64,000 nt of DNA from Paraburkholderia polaris. Its GTDB lineage: Bacteria > Pseudomonadota > Gammaproteobacteria > Burkholderiales > Burkholderiaceae. The stretch lies in contig NZ_JABBGJ010000015.1 of the NCBI RefSeq assembly GCF_012927345.1, positions 115,501 through 179,500 of the forward strand, written 5' to 3'. The position numbers and the translations under genes were made by a program. The stretch's first letter is position 1. The number at the start of each line of letters is the position of its first letter. Below are positions 33,662-41,765 of the stretch, in pieces. The notes under the pieces are model-generated. The model saw only the letters and a program-made list of their open reading frames with translations. It was not told the DNA's origin and did not search any database.

Positions 33662-34330
33662 ATGAACCGTAACGATTCTGAAGGCACCGAGCAGGAGCAC
33701 GCGCATGCCGACGCTCACGACCACCACGGTAGTGCGTTGTCAGAGATGGATTTGCGGGTGCGTGCGCTGGAATCCCTGCTGATAGAGAAGGGGTACGTCG
33801 ATCCTCGTGCCCTGGATATCCTGATCGAGACATACGAGCATAAGGTCGGGCCGCACAATGGGGCACGGGTGGTCGCGAAGGCATGGTGCGACCCGGCATA
33901 CAGGCAATGGCTGCTGGACGACGCTACCGCCGCGATTGCCTCGCTCGGCCACACCGGCAGGCAGGGCGAACACATGGTGGTGCTGGAGAACACGCCCGCC
34001 GTGCACAACATGGTGGTCTGCACGCTGTGTTCGTGCTACCCCTGGCCGGTGCTTGGGCTTCCGCCGATCTGGTACAAGTCGGCGCCGTACCGGTCGCGCG
34101 CGGTCATCGATCCGCGTGGTGTGTTGAAGGAGTTCGGCTTCGAATTGGCTGCCGAAGTGGAGTTTCGCGTGTGGGACTCCACCGCAGAGGTTCGTTATCT
34201 GGTGTTGCCCATGCAGCCATCCGGAACCAGTGGCTTCTCGGAGGAGGCGCTGGCTGAACTGGTAACACGTGACTCGATGATCGGCACAGGATTGCCGAGG
34301 ACACCGGAATCGAAACGGGAGCCCGCATGA
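33662..34330 (+). CDS. nthA: nitrile hydratase alpha subunit, cobalt type
   Basis: Hydrates nitriles to amides together with the beta subunit. 222 residues; the metal-binding claw is VVCTLCSCYPWP, and the Thr in V-C-T-L-C-S-C marks the non-corrin cobalt type (iron enzymes have Ser there). A His-rich N-terminus (EQEHAHADAHDHHGS) precedes the family sequence LLIEKGYVDPRALDILIETY. It overlaps nthB by 4 bases (ATGA). No amidase gene is adjacent, so the amide product is processed elsewhere. Confidence 0.95.
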   Translation: MNRNDSEGTEQEHAHADAHDHHGSALSEMDLRVRALESLLIEKGYVDPRALDILIETYEHKVGPHNGARVVAKAWCDPAYRQWLLDDATAAIASLGHTGRQGEHMVVLENTPAVHNMVVCTLCSCYPWPVLGLPPIWYKSAPYRSRAVIDPRGVLKEFGFELAAEVEFRVWDSTAEVRYLVLPMQPSGTSGFSEEALAELVTRDSMIGTGLPRTPESKREPA

Positions 34331-34998
34331 ACGGTGCACAAGATCTCGGCGGCATGCAGGCATTCGGCCCGATACGGGCGGAAGCCGACGTCTCGCTCTT
34401 TCACGCAGACTGGGAGCGCCGGGTGCTGGCGATCACGCTGGCGATGGGCGCAGTCGGCAAGTGGAACATCGACATGTCTCGTGCCGCACGGGAGAGCTTG
34501 CCGCCTGCGCAATACCTCTCCAGCGGCTACTACCAGATCTGGTTCGAAGGACTAAAAAAGCTGCTGCTGAGTACGGGACTGGCAACGGCGGAGGAAATCG
34601 CGACCGGCGAATCGAGAAATGCGACGGCGCCGGTCCCTCGCGTGTTGATGGCCAGCGAGGTGCCCGCCGCGCTGCTCCGGGGCAGCCCCGTCGATCGCCC
34701 CGCGGCCGCCGCTGCACGCTTTAAGGTCGGTGACAGGGTGCAGACCCGTCAACTGAACCCATCCACGCATACCCGTCTGCCGCGCTACTGCCGCGGCAGA
34801 TGGGGGCACATTATCGCCGTGCACGGCGCGCACGTTTTTCCCGATGCCAACGCGGTTGGGCTCGGCGAACAACCGCAATGGCTCTATACGGTGCGCTTCG
34901 ATGCTTCCGAACTCTGGGGAACGGATACGACAGCGGCATCGGTCTGTGTCGATTGCTGGGAGTCGTATCTCGACTACCCGAACGCCGGGCCTGCCTGA
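34327..34998 (+). CDS. nthB: nitrile hydratase beta subunit
   Basis: 223 residues starting MNGAQDLGGMQAFGPIRAEA, the canonical beta-subunit N-terminus. The C-terminal SH3-like domain contains FKVGDRVQTRQLNPSTHTRL and RYCRGRWGHIIAVHGAHVFP. Translationally coupled to nthA and followed within 2 bases by the accessory gene. Length is normal for the family. Confidence 0.95.
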   Translation: MNGAQDLGGMQAFGPIRAEADVSLFHADWERRVLAITLAMGAVGKWNIDMSRAARESLPPAQYLSSGYYQIWFEGLKKLLLSTGLATAEEIATGESRNATAPVPRVLMASEVPAALLRGSPVDRPAAAAARFKVGDRVQTRQLNPSTHTRLPRYCRGRWGHIIAVHGAHVFPDANAVGLGEQPQWLYTVRFDASELWGTDTTAASVCVDCWESYLDYPNAGPA

Positions 34999-34999
34999 C

Positions 35000-35368
35000 A
35001 TGACTTCCGCCCGACCGAATTTGCCTGAACTGCGTGCCGCCTTGCCGACGTTGCCTTGCGACGACGCTGGCCCCGTTTTCAGTGCGCCGTGGGAAGCCCA
35101 GGCGTTTGCCATGACCGTGGCCTTGCACAAGCGCGGCATGTTCACCTGGGCCGAATGGGCAGAATGTCTGAATCAGGCAATCTGTGATGCGCAGGCCGCT
35201 GGCGACCCGGACCGTGGCAACACTTACTACAGCCACTGGCTGACGGCACTGGAGCGCATCAGCACCATCAAGGGACTGGTGACAGACGACATGCTCCGGC
35301 AGCGTCGCAATGCATGGGACGTCGCTGCACGCCATACCCCGCATGGACAGCCGATTGAGCTTGGATGA
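35000..35368 (+). CDS. nitrile hydratase accessory protein (P14K/NhlE-type cobalt loading factor)
   Basis: 122 residues from ATG 35000, one base after the nthB stop. Family features include FSAPWEAQAFAMTVALHKRG, FTWAEWAECLNQAICDAQAA and TYYSHWLTALERI, which resemble the N-terminal part of the beta subunit. Such proteins escort cobalt into the alpha subunit by subunit exchange. The cluster order alpha-beta-activator is the standard cobalt NHase operon. Confidence 0.92.
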   Translation: MTSARPNLPELRAALPTLPCDDAGPVFSAPWEAQAFAMTVALHKRGMFTWAEWAECLNQAICDAQAAGDPDRGNTYYSHWLTALERISTIKGLVTDDMLRQRRNAWDVAARHTPHGQPIELG

Positions 35369-35659
35369 CAGTGTCCCTCGCAGTCGGCCATTTATAGCCA
35401 TTGCCCTGGAACTGGCCGTTCACGTCACTCCAGCTGCAATGGCCGGAGAGGACCGCGTTCGGGCGGATCGAACAGACGCTCTCGACCCGCGTGGCCCCAA
35501 AAATAGGCGCCGAGCGCTCCCATGCCGTGCGGACAGCATCTGATTATTCCTATTTATGAGACCGCTATTTGCTTGAATGGCGGCTGACGGCACATGCTGC
35601 ATCCCCGACAATACGTATCACGACGGGCCGTAGCTCTGGCTGGTGCGTCAGTCAGAACG
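35369..35659. other. intergenic region after the nitrile hydratase operon
   Basis: About 290 bases with several short overlapping frames on both strands, none with a convincing start, ribosome-binding site or known motif. No terminator of the nitrile hydratase operon is evident. I see no amidase fragment. Confidence 0.5.
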
Positions 35660-36031
35660 ATGACGAATATCTGGCGAAAAAGGCGAACGGGCAACTTCAC
35701 TGCGGGTGTTGAGCGCCCGTGTCAGGTTTTCATGGTCCTTGCCGGATACACCGTCGAGGGACCGGAATTTCATAACGCTTCAGGAGAGTTTGTGGATTTC
35801 GAACATCGTGGCTTTCGGGTGACTGCCGAAGCTGTGGCGGATGAGCTTGGCGTTCAGTGGGTATGCCACGCCCTTATCGAACGTACCGACGGTGACGTGA
35901 AGAAAGGCGCGCCCGCAGGCATCGAACTAACTATTCCGAGGGCAAAGATTGACCCTTTGATGGCGATCAGCGCACTTGAGCACAAATCCCGGGCCGCCAT
36001 CGATGATTGGCACGAAAGAGGGCAAGCATAG
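35660..36031 (+). CDS. conserved hypothetical protein
   Basis: 123 residues from ATG 35660 (an ATG at 35594 in the same frame is an alternative; neither has a strong ribosome-binding site). The protein reads TNIWRKRRTGNFTAGVERPC, FMVLAGYTVEGPEFHNASGE, then a helix-rich C-terminus ending DDWHERGQA. No signal peptide, membrane segment or recognised domain. It lies between the nitrile hydratase operon and the catabolic cluster. Confidence 0.55.
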   Translation: MTNIWRKRRTGNFTAGVERPCQVFMVLAGYTVEGPEFHNASGEFVDFEHRGFRVTAEAVADELGVQWVCHALIERTDGDVKKGAPAGIELTIPRAKIDPLMAISALEHKSRAAIDDWHERGQA

Positions 36032-36250
36032 GGGCCGGCCGGTCTTCATACCCTGTAAGGGGCTCCGGCCCGCGATAGCGGTAATTGAGGAGAAACTGAC
36101 TCTGTTTTCATGTTGAAGAGCGCGGCAATCCGCCTTGTCATTCAGCGGGAGCAGAGTCATGACTTACAACCTTCAGGACTATCAGTCCGCTAAAGCACAG
36201 CAGACCCGGACGAAGGCTGCAGGAGCCGCCGTGACACGTAATCTCGCGAG

Positions 36251-36982
36251 TTACGCCACGTCTGCAAACAATCTGCCCCAACTCGCGAGTGGCTTCGTAT
36301 CCACCCCCAACATTCTTAAAGCCTTCCAAACCACGGTTGCCACCGTGTCATAAGCGGGAATATCCGTAGCCATCTCAAACGCCCGCACCAGATGCGCCGC
36401 ATGCAGGTTCGTGCAGAACGTCGTCACCGCATCGGGCCTCGCAAACGCAGCCTCACGCATCATGATCGCCAACTGCGTATCCGGCACCTCGGCAAAACTG
36501 AAATTGTCCTGCAAGCCGAGGTGCCGTTCCGCCACGCATTCGATGCCGAGCTTCTCGTAGTTGCGCACGATCCGTTGCTGAACATCGTCGATATAGGGCG
36601 ACACCAAACCCAACCGCCGCACCCCCGTTTTAACGAAGATTTCGTTGAGCGCCAGCACCGAGGTCGTTGCAGGAATACCGGTCGCCTCGGTGATCTGGCG
36701 GCACAACGCTTGATCGCGCTCGAAGCCGAGCCAACCGGCCGACGTGCCGCTCCAGCCGATCACGTCGACCCGTGCATCGGCCAGGTGACGCGCCGCTGCC
36801 AGAATCTGGCTCGCGTCGAACTGACCGAGCGCCTGCTCCGATAACGCGATCTGCGTGACCGTGAAGCGCGCAAAGTGTGCGCTGACGTGCGGCAGTTCGC
36901 TGAGCATCGCCGAGGTCATCGGTTCTAACGCCGTGTTCGACGAAGGCGTGAGAATGCCGAGCCGGATTCTTCTGTGTTGCAT
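36251..36982 (-). CDS. Asp/Glu racemase-superfamily enzyme with single catalytic cysteine (arylmalonate-decarboxylase-like)
   Basis: 243 residues, starting with ILTPSSNTALEP as in maleate isomerases. The first catalytic cysteine position, however, reads IGWSGTSAG, and only the second cysteine (TTFCTNLHA) is kept. A G-T-S in place of the first Cys plus one C-terminal Cys is the arrangement of arylmalonate decarboxylase. PYIDDVQQRIV also matches that enzyme, whose partners in the superfamily normally need both cysteines. A decarboxylase or tautomerase role is therefore more likely than racemisation or cis-trans isomerisation. It is the last gene of the eight-gene minus-strand cluster. Confidence 0.85.
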   Translation of the reverse strand: MQHRRIRLGILTPSSNTALEPMTSAMLSELPHVSAHFARFTVTQIALSEQALGQFDASQILAAARHLADARVDVIGWSGTSAGWLGFERDQALCRQITEATGIPATTSVLALNEIFVKTGVRRLGLVSPYIDDVQQRIVRNYEKLGIECVAERHLGLQDNFSFAEVPDTQLAIMMREAAFARPDAVTTFCTNLHAAHLVRAFEMATDIPAYDTVATVVWKALRMLGVDTKPLASWGRLFADVA

Positions 36983-37020
36983 CGCGGCGTGTCCCTTCAG
37001 TGCTTGCGTGCGTGAGTGGT

Positions 37021-38406
37021 TTAGTCGGCGAGCAGTTGCTTCACGCCCTCGGCCGCTTCATAGCGAAGCTGTTCGAGATCGAGGCCCGGAATTACGCCGT
37101 TATCCACCACCACGCGGCCGTTCACCACGTTGTAGCGAACGCGAGCCGGTTCGCCCGCCGTCACCGGCGCCACCGCCACATCATGGAAGCCGTTAAAGCG
37201 CAGATCGCTGATGTCATACAGCACGAAATCCGCTGCCTTGCCGACTTCAAGCGTGCCGACCGCATCGAGTCCAAGCACGCCTGCGCCGCCGGCACTGCCC
37301 CAATGAATCGTCTCTTCGACGGTGGTCGCCGATGCACCTTGCGCCGCGCGATGCACTAACCACGCGAAGTGCGCTTCATTGGTCATGCTGCCCGATTCGT
37401 TCGAGGCGACGCCATCTACTGCCAACGACATCGGCACGCCCGCCGCCGCCATCTGCGGGGCCGGCGCAATGCCGCTACCGAGGCGCGCATTGCTCACCGG
37501 ACAGTGCGAGCAGCCGCTGCCGGTTTCCGCGAGCATCGCGATCTCGCTCGGCTGCAGATGCACGAGGTGGGCGAACCAGACGTCCGGCCCGAGCCATTCG
37601 TGATCGGCGACGAACTCGACCGGCAGTTTGTTGAAGCGCTCTTTGCAGAAGTCGACGTAGCGGGTCGTTTCGGAAAGGTGCGTGTGCAACCTTAAGCCCA
37701 TGCGACGCGCCGCGCGAGCGACTTCAGGCAGCAGTTCCGGCGGCAGCGAAAACGTCGGCGTAGTCGGTGCGACGACGACGCGACGCATCGAAGCGTCGCC
37801 CGCATCGTGATAGCGCGACTTGAGGCGTTCGATGTCCGCGAGCATCTGATCGAGCGTCTCGGGTTTCAACGCTACTTTGGAAAACCCCGGATGATCGCCC
37901 GCGGCCTGCAATGCGCCGCCACGGCACAGCACGAAACGCATGCCGAACGAAGCCGCTTCGTCGAATAGCAGATCGCCGGTTTCGGTGGTGCCGTCCGCGT
38001 GATAGAGGTAATGGTGATCGGCACAGGTCGTCACACCGGACAACAACAACTCGGCAAGACCCAAACGTGCCGCGACACGTGCGAGGCCCGGCGTAAAGCG
38101 TGCGAGTCGCGGATAGGGAACGGCGGCTAGCCAATCCTGTAGATCGGCGTTGATGCCGGACGGCACTGCCTTCAGCAGGTTCTGGAACAGGTGGTGATGC
38201 GTATTCACCCAACCCGGATAAACGACGCATGAACGCGCGTCGATCACGCGCTCGTCTGCGCGCGGTTCGAGGTTAGGCGCGATGGCCTCGATACGGCCGT
38301 TGCGAATCCGCAGATCGACCTGACCCAGGCGCGCGTTATCGCCACTTCGGCCGCTCATTACCGCGACAGGGTTCTTGATCAGCAACGCTTCAGTTTGCAT
38401 GCTCAC
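37021..38406 (-). CDS. amidohydrolase-superfamily deaminase (8-oxoguanine deaminase / TRZ-ATZ type)
   Basis: 461 residues. The metal-binding HxH is in WVNTHHHLFQNL near residue 70. LRLHTHLSET and VWFAHLVHLQ supply further histidines and SLAVDGVASNESGSM the catalytic Asp. It ends with the beta-sandwich return (ADFVLYDISDLRFNGFHDVA). The pattern fits 8-oxoguanine or related pterin/triazine deaminases. With the adjacent NCS2 permease it suggests catabolism of an amino-substituted N-heterocycle. Exact substrate cannot be read from sequence. Confidence 0.87.
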   Translation of the reverse strand: MSMQTEALLIKNPVAVMSGRSGDNARLGQVDLRIRNGRIEAIAPNLEPRADERVIDARSCVVYPGWVNTHHHLFQNLLKAVPSGINADLQDWLAAVPYPRLARFTPGLARVAARLGLAELLLSGVTTCADHHYLYHADGTTETGDLLFDEAASFGMRFVLCRGGALQAAGDHPGFSKVALKPETLDQMLADIERLKSRYHDAGDASMRRVVVAPTTPTFSLPPELLPEVARAARRMGLRLHTHLSETTRYVDFCKERFNKLPVEFVADHEWLGPDVWFAHLVHLQPSEIAMLAETGSGCSHCPVSNARLGSGIAPAPQMAAAGVPMSLAVDGVASNESGSMTNEAHFAWLVHRAAQGASATTVEETIHWGSAGGAGVLGLDAVGTLEVGKAADFVLYDISDLRFNGFHDVAVAPVTAGEPARVRYNVVNGRVVVDNGVIPGLDLEQLRYEAAEGVKQLLAD

Positions 38407-38434
38407 GATTCAATGTCCTTTCAGTTACTGCGAA

Positions 38435-38467
38435 GCGGCCGTCGGTCCAGGGGGGGGCGACGGCCGC
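38435..38467. repeat. perfect inverted repeat between permease and deaminase genes
   Basis: GCGGCCGTCG (38435-38444) and CGACGGCCGC (38458-38467) can form a 10-bp stem around a G-rich loop. No U-tract follows on either strand, so it is more likely an mRNA-stability or partial attenuation structure inside the operon than a full terminator. Confidence 0.7.
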
Positions 38468-38502
38468 GCTCGTCTTACCGCGTTCGCTGCTTATAAGGCC
38501 GC

Positions 38503-39846
38503 CTATTCGCGCACCAGGTTGTGCGTCTCGACGATCTTCTCCTCCTCATGCGCGCCATTCAACACCGCGTTCAACACCACCGATACCAGACACGCCAGCA
38601 CCACGCCGCTATGCAGGAACGGCTGCGTCCAATCGGGCATATGCTTGAAGACTTGCGGCGCCATCACCGGAATCAACGCGGTGGCGATAGTAAAGCCGAC
38701 AATCAGTACGTTGTAGCGATTGCGCTCGAAGTCCACCTTCGCCAGCGTTTGAATACCGGCTGCAACCACCACGCCGAACATCGCGATGCCTGCGCCGCCG
38801 AGGGCCGCGGCGGGCGTCGATGCGACCACTGCGCCGATCTTCGGCACCAGCGCCACCACGCACATCAGCGCGCCGCTGATCGCCACCACCCAGCGGCTGC
38901 GCACGCCGGTCAGGATCACGAGGCCGACGTTCTCCATGAAGGCGATGAACGGGAACGCCGCGAACATGCCGGCAATCGCGCTCGCAAGACCATTCGCACG
39001 CATGCCGCGCACCACGTCTTCCTCACTGACGTCCTTGTCGACGATGCCACCGATGGCGACGAACAGTCCCATCGATTCGACCATCTGCACCACCATCACG
39101 ACGATCATCGTCAGCACCGGCACTAGCGAAAACACCGGCGTGCCGAAGTGAAACGGCATCGGCATCGTGAACCACGGTGCGGCGCTCACGCTCGTGAAGT
39201 TGCCCATGCCGAGCGAACACGCCAGAATGCCGCCCGCGACCAAACCGATCAGCACCGAGAGATTGCGCAGGAACGGGCCAGCAAAGCGGTTGATCGCGAG
39301 AATCACCACAGCGACGAACAGCGTGACGCTCAGGAAGGGCAACCCGCCGAACTGCTGCTGCGCGGCCTCGCCACCGCCGGCCCATTGATACGCAACCGGG
39401 AACAGTTGCAAACCGATCACGGTTACGATGCAGCCGGTCACCACAGGTGGGAAGAACCTTCGTAAGCGTCCCACTAATGGCGCCGCGAACATCGTGAAGA
39501 GACCCGCGCCAATCACCGCGCCGCACACGCCGGCGAAGCCGACACCCGGACTCAGGCCGATCGCGATGACCGGTCCGACGCTGCTGAAGGCGACGCCTTG
39601 CAGAATTGGCAGACGCACGCCGAACTTCCAGAAGCCGACGGTCTGCAAGATCGTCGAGATGCCTGAGCAAAACAGGGCGGTGCTGATGAGCACGGTCGTG
39701 TCGGCCGGCGACATCTTCAGTGCCGACGCGACGATCAATGGAACAGCAATCGCGCCGATATAAGCCACTAGCATGTGCTGCAAACCGAGCGTGATCATCT
39801 GACGCTTCGGCAGAATCCGATCGACGGGATGTATGGCGGTGTTCAT
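38503..39846 (-). CDS. NCS2-family nucleobase:cation symporter (xanthine/uric acid type)
   Basis: 447-residue inner-membrane permease with about 12-14 helices. LGLQHMLVAYIGAIAVPLIV is the conserved first segment. The NAT signature region is represented by MFAAFPFIAFMENVGLVILT with GGAGIAMFGVVVAAGI. It probably imports the purine- or pyrimidine-like substrate handled by the downstream deaminase. It lies 97 bases upstream of that gene on the same strand. Confidence 0.92.
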   Translation of the reverse strand: MNTAIHPVDRILPKRQMITLGLQHMLVAYIGAIAVPLIVASALKMSPADTTVLISTALFCSGISTILQTVGFWKFGVRLPILQGVAFSSVGPVIAIGLSPGVGFAGVCGAVIGAGLFTMFAAPLVGRLRRFFPPVVTGCIVTVIGLQLFPVAYQWAGGGEAAQQQFGGLPFLSVTLFVAVVILAINRFAGPFLRNLSVLIGLVAGGILACSLGMGNFTSVSAAPWFTMPMPFHFGTPVFSLVPVLTMIVVMVVQMVESMGLFVAIGGIVDKDVSEEDVVRGMRANGLASAIAGMFAAFPFIAFMENVGLVILTGVRSRWVVAISGALMCVVALVPKIGAVVASTPAAALGGAGIAMFGVVVAAGIQTLAKVDFERNRYNVLIVGFTIATALIPVMAPQVFKHMPDWTQPFLHSGVVLACLVSVVLNAVLNGAHEEEKIVETHNLVRE

Positions 39847-39866
39847 GACGTGTCTCCTATGTCGAG

Positions 39867-39894
39867 CGGAGTTGGCGCTTTAGCGCTTACTCCG
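39867..39894. repeat. hairpin in the leader of the NCS2 permease gene
   Basis: CGGAGT and ACTCCG (39867-39872, 39889-39894) enclose an inner GCGC pair, forming a stable hairpin within 21-48 bases upstream of the permease start. Role unknown; it might influence translation of the permease in the polycistronic message. Confidence 0.4.
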
Positions 39895-39988
39895 GTCCCA
39901 TGCAGATGGCTGCATTATCGTTTTCGATCGGAGCGCGCCGCACGGCCTGGCCGTGCAGCATCACTTCGCGCGCCGACCGGATCTCCCG

Positions 39989-41107
39989 TCAGGCCGCAAC
40001 CGGCACGGCAAGACAGGCATGGAAGCGGTCGGTCAGCGCGGCGCGATCGAGATCGCGTCCGATGAATACAATGCGGCACGAGCGCGGTTCACTGCCCCAC
40101 ACTTGTGCCGCGCGCAGTTCGATGACGTTGTGCACCCCTTGCAGCACATAGCGGTGCGACTGGCCCTGCACCGCGAGAATGCCTTTCATACGGAACAGCT
40201 TGGCGGCATCGGACTCGCGCAGTTCGGTGAGCCACGCTTGCAGCGCGTCGAGATCGATGTCTGAATCGACTTCGATCCCAACCGAAGACACGCTTTCGTC
40301 GTGTTGGTGGTCGGCGTGATCGTCGTGGTCGTCGTCATGATGGGCGTGTTCATGATCGTCGTGCGCTTCGTGCTCGTCGTGGTCCTCGTGCTCGCGGGCG
40401 TGTGAATGCTCTTCTTCATGGAGGCCGTCGGTCTCGACCAGAATCTGCGAGAACTCATTTGCACCGACGCCGAGAATCTTGTCGAGGTCGATCTGGGCGT
40501 AGCTCGATTCGACGATTTCCGCTGTGGCATTCAACCCGCGAATGCGCTGCGTCAGCGAAACGATATCTTCTGCAGTCACCAGATCCACCTTGTTGATCAC
40601 GATACGGTCCGCGCAAACAATCTGATCGACCGCCTGATTGTCGCTGCCGTCGAGCACCAGATCGTCCAGATGCGCGGCGATATGCTTCGCATCCACCATC
40701 GTGACGACGGCATCCAGCGTCACCTGTTTCGCGATCGGATCGTCGAGGAAGAAAGTCTGTGCGACCGGGTAGGGATCCGCGAGCCCACTCGTTTCGACGA
40801 TGATGTGATCGAGCCGATCCGGCCTTTCCACCAGCATGCGCACGATCCGCACCAGGTCTTCGCGCACCGCGCCGACGCAGCACACGCAACCATTGGTCAT
40901 CTCGTAGATCTCTTCGGTCGATTCGAGCACCAGGCCACCGTCGATGCCGATTTCGCCGAACTCGTTTTCGATCACCGCGATTTTGCGTCCATGCTTCTCG
41001 CGCAGAATGTAGTTGAGCAGCGTCGTCTTGCCGGCGCCGAGAAAGCCGGTCAGCACCGTGACGGGGATTTTCTCGATTTCGTTGTGGGTGGTGTGAATGT
41101 GATTCAT
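39989..41107 (-). CDS. CobW/COG0523-family GTPase, metal chaperone
   Basis: 372 residues. Walker A is VTVLTGFLGAGKTTLLNYIL, the family metal site C-x-C-C is NGCVCCVGAVREDL, and INKVDLV is the G4 motif. A His/Asp/Glu-rich run of about 45 residues (around 230-275) can bind several metal ions. The C-terminal CobW_C domain (FRMKGILAVQGQSHRYVLQG) is complete. Located inside the operon with metal-dependent amidohydrolases, it probably supplies zinc or a similar metal to them. The nitrile hydratase at 33662 is another conceivable client. Confidence 0.93.
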   Translation of the reverse strand: MNHIHTTHNEIEKIPVTVLTGFLGAGKTTLLNYILREKHGRKIAVIENEFGEIGIDGGLVLESTEEIYEMTNGCVCCVGAVREDLVRIVRMLVERPDRLDHIIVETSGLADPYPVAQTFFLDDPIAKQVTLDAVVTMVDAKHIAAHLDDLVLDGSDNQAVDQIVCADRIVINKVDLVTAEDIVSLTQRIRGLNATAEIVESSYAQIDLDKILGVGANEFSQILVETDGLHEEEHSHAREHEDHDEHEAHDDHEHAHHDDDHDDHADHQHDESVSSVGIEVDSDIDLDALQAWLTELRESDAAKLFRMKGILAVQGQSHRYVLQGVHNVIELRAAQVWGSEPRSCRIVFIGRDLDRAALTDRFHACLAVPVAA

Positions 41108-41156
41108 GGCTCGTCTCCGTTTCTTCGTTCGTACTGCGGTTCGTGCGGTTCGGCTA

Positions 41157-41765
41157 TCAGGCGATATGCGGTGCTTGTGCTTCTACTTCAGCTTCTGTTT
41201 CTTTCTCGCGCCAGCGTTTGACGGTGCCCGCTTCGAGACCGAACAGGTCGAGCACGCGGCCTAGCGTGTGGTCGATCATCTGGTCGAGTGAAACAGGGCG
41301 CGCGTAAAACGCCGGAACAGGTGGCGCGACGATCGCGCCCATTTCAGTGACTGCGATCATGTTGCGCAGATGTGCCAGCGTGTAAGGGGTTTCACGCGCC
41401 AGCAGCACCAGAGGGCGGCGCTCTTTCAACGTGACGTCGGCGGCGCGCGAGATCAGGCTCGACGACATGCCGCTGGCAATTTCGGCAAGCGTCTTCATCG
41501 AACAGGGCGCGACGATCATGCCCAGCGAGCGGAACGAGCCGCTGGAAATCGCCGCGGCCATGTCGTCGCAACGGTAGGTGAAGCTGGCGAGGGCGCTGAC
41601 TTCGGCGAACTTGTAGTCGGTTTCGTGCGTCATCGTCAGCAGCGCGCTGCGCGAGACGGTCAGATGCGTTTCGATGTCGAGTTCACGCAGCAGTTGCAGC
41701 AAGCGCACGCCATATGTGAAACCGGACGCGCCGCTGATGCCGACTACGAGTCGCCGCGGGGTCAT
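41157..41765 (-). CDS. UbiX-family flavin prenyltransferase
   Basis: 202 residues. RRLVVGISGASGFTYGVRLL is the FMN-binding start, and MIVAPCSMKTLAEIASGMSS with PLVLLARETPYTLAHLRNM complete the active site. It makes prenylated FMN, the cofactor of the UbiD decarboxylase. It overlaps the UbiD stop by 4 bases (ATGA), so the two are stoichiometrically coupled. Dedicated to the pathway decarboxylase rather than to ubiquinone synthesis, judging by context. Confidence 0.93.
   Translation of the reverse strand: MTPRRLVVGISGASGFTYGVRLLQLLRELDIETHLTVSRSALLTMTHETDYKFAEVSALASFTYRCDDMAAAISSGSFRSLGMIVAPCSMKTLAEIASGMSSSLISRAADVTLKERRPLVLLARETPYTLAHLRNMIAVTEMGAIVAPPVPAFYARPVSLDQMIDHTLGRVLDLFGLEAGTVKRWREKETEAEVEAQAPHIA

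Noticed and set aside
36032..36075. GC-rich inverted sequence after the 35660-36031 gene as a terminator
   Set aside because: Arms GGGCCGG/CCGGCCC are separated by a large loop and no T-run follows.
36159..36353. Small plus-strand frame MTYNLQDYQSAKAQQ...
   Set aside because: Its 3' half lies antisense within the conserved C-terminus of the racemase-superfamily gene; possibly a decayed fragment up to 36250 but not supportable as a gene.
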